Origin: Streptomyces rhizosphaerihabitans
Lineage (GTDB): Bacteria > Actinomycetota > Actinomycetes > Streptomycetales > Streptomycetaceae
Assembly (NCBI RefSeq): GCF_025399795.1
Contig: NZ_JAODTZ010000040.1
Span: 29,419-93,418, forward strand
Direction of reading: 5' to 3'
DNA: 64,000 nt
A program made the translations under genes and the position numbers. The notes under the pieces were generated by a model. That model was not told the DNA's origin. It ran no database searches and saw only the letters and a list, made by a program, of their open reading frames with translations. Positions 60,601 to 64,000 of the stretch are shown here, piece by piece. Each line of letters begins with the position of its first letter. Within the stretch, counting starts at the first letter, position 1.

Positions 60601-62552
60601 AGCTCGATCTGGTTTACGGTCGCGTTGAAGCGGTCGTCGTGGGCACGCAGGGCCTGGAGCACTTGCCACACAGTCTTGAAGCGCTGGTTATCAGCGAGGG
60701 CCTTCTCCGGCGGCGTCCCGGCCGGCACTGCGACGGGCAGGATGATGTAGCCGTAGTTCTTGCCGGGGGCCAGGCGCATCACGCGGCCGACGGACTGGAC
60801 CACGTCAACTACGGAGTTGCGTGGGTGCAGGAAGAGGACGGCGTCCAGGCTGGGGACGTCGACACCCTCGGACAGGCAGCGGGCGTTGGACAGAATGCGG
60901 GCCTGATTCTGGCCCGGATCCTGCTTGAGCCAGTCGAGCAGGACATTGCGCTTCAGAGTGTTGAAGGTGCCATCGACGTGGTCGACCTCGCAGTGAAGTA
61001 CGTCGTCGTCGGCATCGTCATAGGCATCAACGACTTCGTTGAACCGCTCGGCGATGGACTTGGAGTCGGCGATCGAACGGGCGAAGGCGACGGCCCGCTT
61101 CATGGGCGCCTCGCCTTCGGCGAAGCCGGAGCCATCGGCGAACGTGCCAGTGCGCTTGGCCATGGCGTTCCAGCAGCCGATGATCTTCGCTGCGTCATCG
61201 ATGTTCAGCTCGCCCGCGCCACCAGCGAGGCCCTCTTGGAGGGTCTTGGCGACAACGCCCTCGTCGATGGTGAGGATGAGGACCTTGTAGTCGGTGAGCA
61301 GCCCCTGCTCGACGGCCTTACCGAAGCCGAGTCGGTGGAACTCCGGGCCGAAGAGCGTCTCGTTGTCCATCGACGCAAGGACCGCGTCCGAGGTCTTGGC
61401 GTCGGTCTTTGTGTCTTCGTTGTAGATGCGTGGGGTGGCCGTCATGTAGAGGCGGCGGTCCGCGGCGAGGTAGGCGTTGTCGTGGACACGGACGAAGGCC
61501 GACTCGTCGTGGCCGGACAGCGTGACGCCGGTGGTGCGGTGGGCTTCGTCGCACAAGATGAGGTCGAAGCTGCCCAGACCCTTTTTCTGCGCTGCGGCGA
61601 TCGTGGCGATCGATTGGTAGGTGGAGAAGACCACCGTCAGTCCAGGGCCTGCCTCGACGCTGGCCATCTGCTTGATCAGGCGGTCGGGGTCAGTAGTGGC
61701 GGGCAGAGCCAGATCGTGGGTGGCCATGTCTTGGTCGTCACCCTGAGGCTTCGCCTTGCCGACCTTGACGTCAGAGCAGACAGCGAAGGGACGCAGCGTA
61801 ACTTCGGCCTCGAATGACCACTCGCGCAAGGTCTGCGACAGCAGAGCAATGGAAGGGACCAAGAACAGGACGGTGGTGTGATCGCCCTCGCCTGCAGTGG
61901 CGCGCTCCTTCTGTAGCCGCTCCACAATCTTCAGGCCCGTGAACGTCTTGCCCGTACCGCAGGCCATGATCAGCTTTCCGCGGGTGTTCCCGGTAAAGCC
62001 CTCGAAGACCGAGTCGATCGCCTCGCGCTGGTGCGGGCGCGGAGTCTTCTTGGCCTTCAGGTACATTTCGAGCGGGGCGCCAGCCGTGGGCATGTGCCAC
62101 TCGACCGGGCTGTTCGCGATGTCGGACAGTCCGAGCCGGGTCACGGGAATTTGCTGGTCGTCCAGAGCCGCCTCGGCATGGACACCCCACCTTTCGGTGG
62201 TAGAGATGACCATGCGACGGGTAAAGCCGCCCTTGCCGGAGGCGGTGAAGAATGAGTCGATGTCTTCCTTCTGGATGGTGTGCTTCGACTCGTAGAACTT
62301 GCACTGGATCGCGCAGAAGCCACCAGTCTCCCGGTCTTGGGCTACCAGGTCGATGCCGGTATCGCGCTTGTCGTTCTCGGCGCCCGGCCAGTCGGCCCAC
62401 ATCCATACCCGGGTGAACTGTTCGGTCCATGTTGGGTCCGTGCTGAGGTACTGGAGCATGAGCTCCTCGAAACGAGTACCACGGTCGCGATTCCCATCGA
62501 CGCCGTTACGGATCGCCCGGATAACATCGTGCACCGTTGTGGTCGTCGCCAC
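57690..62552 (-). CDS. Type ISP restriction-modification enzyme (nuclease-helicase-methyltransferase-specificity)
   Basis: 1620 aa from GTG 62552 (GAGG 4 nt upstream), the size of LlaBIII-like single-chain enzymes. Mrr-type nuclease: DTGIDLVAQ...AIQCK (Asp 68, Gln 83, Lys 85). SF2 helicase: MACGTGKTFTGLK (Walker A), LILCDEAHRTTG (DEAH) and a C-terminal helicase half with ARCLSEGVDVPSLDAVLF and QSVGRVMRLAP. Methyltransferase: VDPFVGTGTFPVRLLQ (motif I) and MGNPPYSVG (motif IV, canonical). The C-terminal ISP specificity region includes FTAFYRPFTREFAYFD. Family knowledge: these methylate one strand of an asymmetric site and translocate on unmodified DNA until they collide and cut. Bases ~58480-59480 (specificity part) are visibly A/T-richer, suggesting exchange of the recognition module. 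Confidence 0.92.
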   Translation of the reverse strand: MATTTTVHDVIRAIRNGVDGNRDRGTRFEELMLQYLSTDPTWTEQFTRVWMWADWPGAENDKRDTGIDLVAQDRETGGFCAIQCKFYESKHTIQKEDIDSFFTASGKGGFTRRMVISTTERWGVHAEAALDDQQIPVTRLGLSDIANSPVEWHMPTAGAPLEMYLKAKKTPRPHQREAIDSVFEGFTGNTRGKLIMACGTGKTFTGLKIVERLQKERATAGEGDHTTVLFLVPSIALLSQTLREWSFEAEVTLRPFAVCSDVKVGKAKPQGDDQDMATHDLALPATTDPDRLIKQMASVEAGPGLTVVFSTYQSIATIAAAQKKGLGSFDLILCDEAHRTTGVTLSGHDESAFVRVHDNAYLAADRRLYMTATPRIYNEDTKTDAKTSDAVLASMDNETLFGPEFHRLGFGKAVEQGLLTDYKVLILTIDEGVVAKTLQEGLAGGAGELNIDDAAKIIGCWNAMAKRTGTFADGSGFAEGEAPMKRAVAFARSIADSKSIAERFNEVVDAYDDADDDVLHCEVDHVDGTFNTLKRNVLLDWLKQDPGQNQARILSNARCLSEGVDVPSLDAVLFLHPRNSVVDVVQSVGRVMRLAPGKNYGYIILPVAVPAGTPPEKALADNQRFKTVWQVLQALRAHDDRFNATVNQIELNKHKPDNKIGIGNIGSNDETIGDKDGSSTSDSAQEARDKEARSAQHVQDALFSISDWRDAIYARIVDKVGERHYWEDWAKDIAQIADRHVTRIRAALAIPEKQAAFQEFVSELRATINPGVSDPDAIDMLAQHIVTRPVFDALFKDYAFAEHNPVSRAMQRMLSILDDQGLDAETKTLEGFYHSVKVRAEGIDNHEGRQRVIVELYDKFFKTALPKTANALGIVYTPIEVVDFIIRATEQAMAKHLNRSLSDAGVQIIDPFVGTGTFPVRLLQSGLIQPKDLLRKYTSELHANEIVLLAYYIAAVNIEAAFHDLTGGEYRPFEGIVLTDTFQLAEGTAKLDGMDVLEGNSERAKKQQKQKITVVMGNPPYSVGQDSANDANQNLKYEALDKRISETYVARSTATLKNSLYDSYIRAIRWASDRIKDEGVVAFVSNGGYIDGNTADGLRKSLTNEFSAIYCYNLRGNQRSHDWKREGGKIFGSGSQNTVAILILVKEGRGEGNDCTLHYCGIADSLSREDKLHILGGQDLETVAWQQIIPNASGDWVNQRDERFSTFQAIGKKDRKDSATSTFNVHSSGLMTGRDSWVYNFSEQRLTENVEATINFYNSQVDSFADHCRATGIAGPKAPDVEKFIDLDPKKISWDRADKARIAKGEKYAFQGERIFTAFYRPFTREFAYFDRKLNNTVYQLPQMFPTPMHENFGFYITGTGTDEPFSVLMTDAVPDRHAVGTKSIGPHFSRYTYRDLSKGGGLFAAVEVDGSERVDNITDAALRNYQQSYNNPAITKDDVFYYTYGLLHSPEYRERFAADLKKSLPRIPKVRDFHSFAEAGRTLADLHVSYEQAEPYAGIVETVSGDTSTPMSELYRVGKMKIPKTKGQPDRSTIVYNNRVTLTNIPEEGYRYQLGARSAIEWIIDRYQVKVDKASEIINDPNDWSDDPRYIIDLLKRVVTVSLATMKVVDGLPTLDILD

Positions 62553-62864
62553 TGCGCCTCGTTCCCTCACACCCAAAGGCCCGCGTAACCGCGCGCCGGA
62601 ACACCAGAATCAATCAGAATCCTACTGGCCTGCTGAGGCACAGAACGGGCTATGACCGATTCTTCGCTGCGGGAGCCAAGCCCGGGGTGGCCTCGCGCAG
62701 CAGCGTGCCTTGCGTAGCTGAGGTGTCAAGAGATCACTCGCCAAACCACTCCTCCAGGTAGGGAAGGCTCTGCGGGAGAGGGAAGAGGTATCAGCGTCGC
62801 CGTGGGGCTCCCATCCTTGGGGTCCGGCCGAGCCCACCCTGTTGCCCATGCCGAGGAGCTGCCG
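62553..62864. other. divergent promoter region
   Basis: 312 bp between the 1620-aa enzyme (minus) and the DUF6907-like gene (plus). Composition is less GC-rich than the core. I see no gene and no clear dyad. Confidence 0.4.
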
Positions 62865-63326
62865 ATGCCTGTTCGATCCGTCACCGTTGGCACCATTCAG
62901 ACGACAACCGTGGCCTGTCCCGATGGGAAGCCACATTGTCTCGGAGAGCCCCTTGACCACAGCGACCCACGCGAGCACATCCACCGAGGTCCCGAGCACT
63001 CCCTCCGCGGGAGTTACCTTGGGTCCGGCCCTCGTGCGGGTTCCATCCTCGGTTTTAGCCTCATCCAATGGAACGACGACAAGCCTCAGCTCGAATTCGC
63101 CGCCGATGGCGCATGGCCAGAGCTCGACCTGCCACAGATCGACGAGCTGATGAGCGACTTGGCCGATTACCTGCACAAGTTGCAGGCCGCCCGCGATCAG
63201 TTGGCGCAGCTCAACGGCGAGGAACCGAAACGGTTCGTCTACCCCGGACTGGACCTACCCGCGTCAATCCAGGAGACGCGAAGGCGTGCTGCCACCAGGG
63301 CGCCAGTCCACCGAAACGCCGGCTGA
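62865..63326 (+). CDS. DUF6907-like small protein
   Basis: 153 aa from ATG 62865 (GAGGAG ending 6 nt upstream). It has VACPDGKPHCLGEPLDHSDPREHIHRGPEH, a beta-rich centre (GSILGFSLIQWNDDKPQLEFAAD) and a helical end (IDELMSDLADYLHKLQAARDQLAQLNGEE). This resembles the DUF6907 proteins often carried by Streptomyces plasmids and integrative elements, whose function is unknown. It supports a mobile origin for this segment. The family assignment is from memory. Confidence 0.65.
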   Translation: MPVRSVTVGTIQTTTVACPDGKPHCLGEPLDHSDPREHIHRGPEHSLRGSYLGSGPRAGSILGFSLIQWNDDKPQLEFAADGAWPELDLPQIDELMSDLADYLHKLQAARDQLAQLNGEEPKRFVYPGLDLPASIQETRRRAATRAPVHRNAG

Positions 63327-63501
63327 TACGCACTGTGCGCTCGTGTCGGCCGACGGTAACGGTTTCCGCCATCGCGCGGTGAACCTCGGGATAGCTGTCG
63401 TCACCGCTTTTCGGAGGGCAGAACCTGCTGCGGCCGCGGTGGCGGCCCTCGCGTCGTCGGTCCTGGGGGGTGCTTGGGTGGCGTATGGTTGGGCCTACCG
63501 A

Positions 63502-63575
63502 CGCGGGGTGGAGCAGCTCGGTAGCTCGCTGGGCTCATAACCCAGAGGTCGCAGGTTCAAATCCTGTCCCCGCTA
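63502..63575 (+). tRNA. initiator tRNA-fMet (CAU)
   Basis: 74 nt with a full cloverleaf. The anticodon loop CTCATAA is closed by a stem with three consecutive G-C pairs (GGG/CCC), and position 1 (C) does not pair with position 72 (T). Both are hallmarks of bacterial initiator tRNA. T-arm: GCAGG-TTCAAAT-CCTGT. CCA is not encoded. Confidence 0.95.
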
Positions 63576-63584
63576 CTGAAGTGC

Positions 63585-63619
63585 CATGAGGCCCGGATCC
63601 TGGGGATCCGGGCCTCATG
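63585..63619 (+). terminator. hairpin terminator after tRNA-fMet
   Basis: A 16-bp perfect stem (63585-63600 with 63604-63619) with loop TGG, 10 bp after the tRNA. Confidence 0.88.
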
Positions 63620-63656
63620 CGTGCTGTTACCGGCGAACGCCTTCATCGGTGGCTGG

Positions 63657-64000
63657 CTAAGAGGTCCTAACAAAGGCGTTGGACGTGTCGGTGGGTGATG
63701 AGGCAGGTGGCGAGGCCGAGGAAGGCTTCGTGGATGTCGTCGCGTCGTTCCCAGCGGATGCGCAGACGGCGAAAGCCGTGGAGCCAGGCGATGGTGCGCT
63801 CGACGACCCAGCGGAAGACGCCGAGGCCGGAGCCGTGGGGTTGGCCTCGTTCGGCGATGACGGGGCGGATGCCGCGCTTCCAGAGCAGGCGACGGTACTT
63901 GTCGTGGTCGTAGCCGCGGTCGGCAAGCAGTGCATCGGGGCGTCGACGCGGTCGTCCCACGACGCCGGAAACCGCAGGGATCTTGTCGATGAGCGGCAGG
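63657..64000 (-). mobile_element. IS5-family insertion sequence, one end
   Basis: The element runs off the window. Its terminal part, GAGGTCCTAACAAAGGCG near 63661-63678, precedes the transposase stop. The inner boundary and any target duplication cannot be fixed without the other end. Confidence 0.75.
63667..64000 (-). CDS. IS5-family transposase, C-terminal part
   Basis: About 111 residues are visible, and the N-terminus lies beyond base 64000. DALLADRGYDHDKYR holds the second catalytic Asp, and GVFRWVVERTIAWLHGFRRLRIRWERR carries the catalytic Glu of the DDE triad in the Y/R-E context of IS5 transposases. Many Streptomyces copies are made by a programmed frameshift between two frames; whether that applies here cannot be seen. 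It lies just after tRNA-fMet. Confidence 0.88.
   Translation of the reverse strand, partial: LPLIDKIPAVSGVVGRPRRRPDALLADRGYDHDKYRRLLWKRGIRPVIAERGQPHGSGLGVFRWVVERTIAWLHGFRRLRIRWERRDDIHEAFLGLATCLITHRHVQRLC

Noticed and set aside
2..64000. CRISPR arrays
   Set aside because: No spaced direct repeats of CRISPR type were found; the heptamer array at 38154 has no spacers and the 29-bp duplication at 53425 is directly adjacent.

Overview
The window is high-GC actinobacterial chromosome, almost certainly Streptomyces. The evidence is extreme third-position G/C, frequent GTG starts, tight ATGA or 1-nt overlaps between genes, and markers that I recognise as conserved Streptomyces core neighbours: an HTH-citrate synthase pair, parC, ptsH, sepH, hemH, cutRS, dut and kdpDE. 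Gene identities come from reading the translations; no database search was run.

Layout. 1-4.8 kb: the 3' part of an ABC substrate-binding protein, a CitA/CitB-type two-component system, and an Apd1-like [2Fe-2S] protein whose start abuts an IdeR/DmdR1-type iron box. 5-7.6 kb: two divergent citrate synthases (one with an N-terminal helix-turn-helix) separated by AT-rich palindromes. 7.6-10.5 kb: two paralogous 79-aa proteins, a DUF6082-like membrane protein and a G3E GTPase. 10.5-18.6 kb: topoisomerase IV subunit A, an M16 peptidase pair, an M23 endopeptidase behind a ydaO (c-di-AMP) riboswitch, a GntR regulator and HPr. 18.8-26.8 kb: a GNAT/acyl-CoA synthetase protein acetyltransferase, a DUF5998-like protein, a phosphodiesterase, thymidine kinase, a VOC protein and a rhodanese. 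26.8-36.3 kb: sepH, a membrane protein, a lactone oxidase, an MFS transporter, ferrochelatase (with a second iron box upstream), an inositol-phosphatase-family enzyme and cutRS. 36.3-42.2 kb: DUF4193/3093/3710-type proteins, a thioesterase, dUTPase and a secreted alginate-lyase-like enzyme with a two-operator promoter.

42.2-51.6 kb is a potassium/osmotic block: a decayed ABC ATPase, orphan kdpDE (no kdpFABC in the window), an OB-fold protein, a DUF3159 membrane protein, two TrkA/RCK proteins, a 31-aa membrane miniprotein that I found by eye, and a KimA-like K+ transporter. A TrmA/RumA-type RNA methyltransferase follows.

53.1-64 kb is accessory DNA. It begins with a repeat-rich gene-free stretch carrying a degenerate tRNA-like fragment, then two tandem Type ISP-like restriction-modification proteins on the minus strand: 1106 aa (nuclease + methyltransferase + specificity, no helicase) and 1620 aa (nuclease + helicase + methyltransferase + specificity). 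A DUF6907-like small protein, an initiator tRNA-fMet and an IS5-family transposase at the window edge follow. The paired ISP locus is the best candidate here for an under-described defence system. The clearest regulatory finds are the two iron boxes, the paired operators at the alginate lyase gene and the palindromes between the citrate synthase genes.
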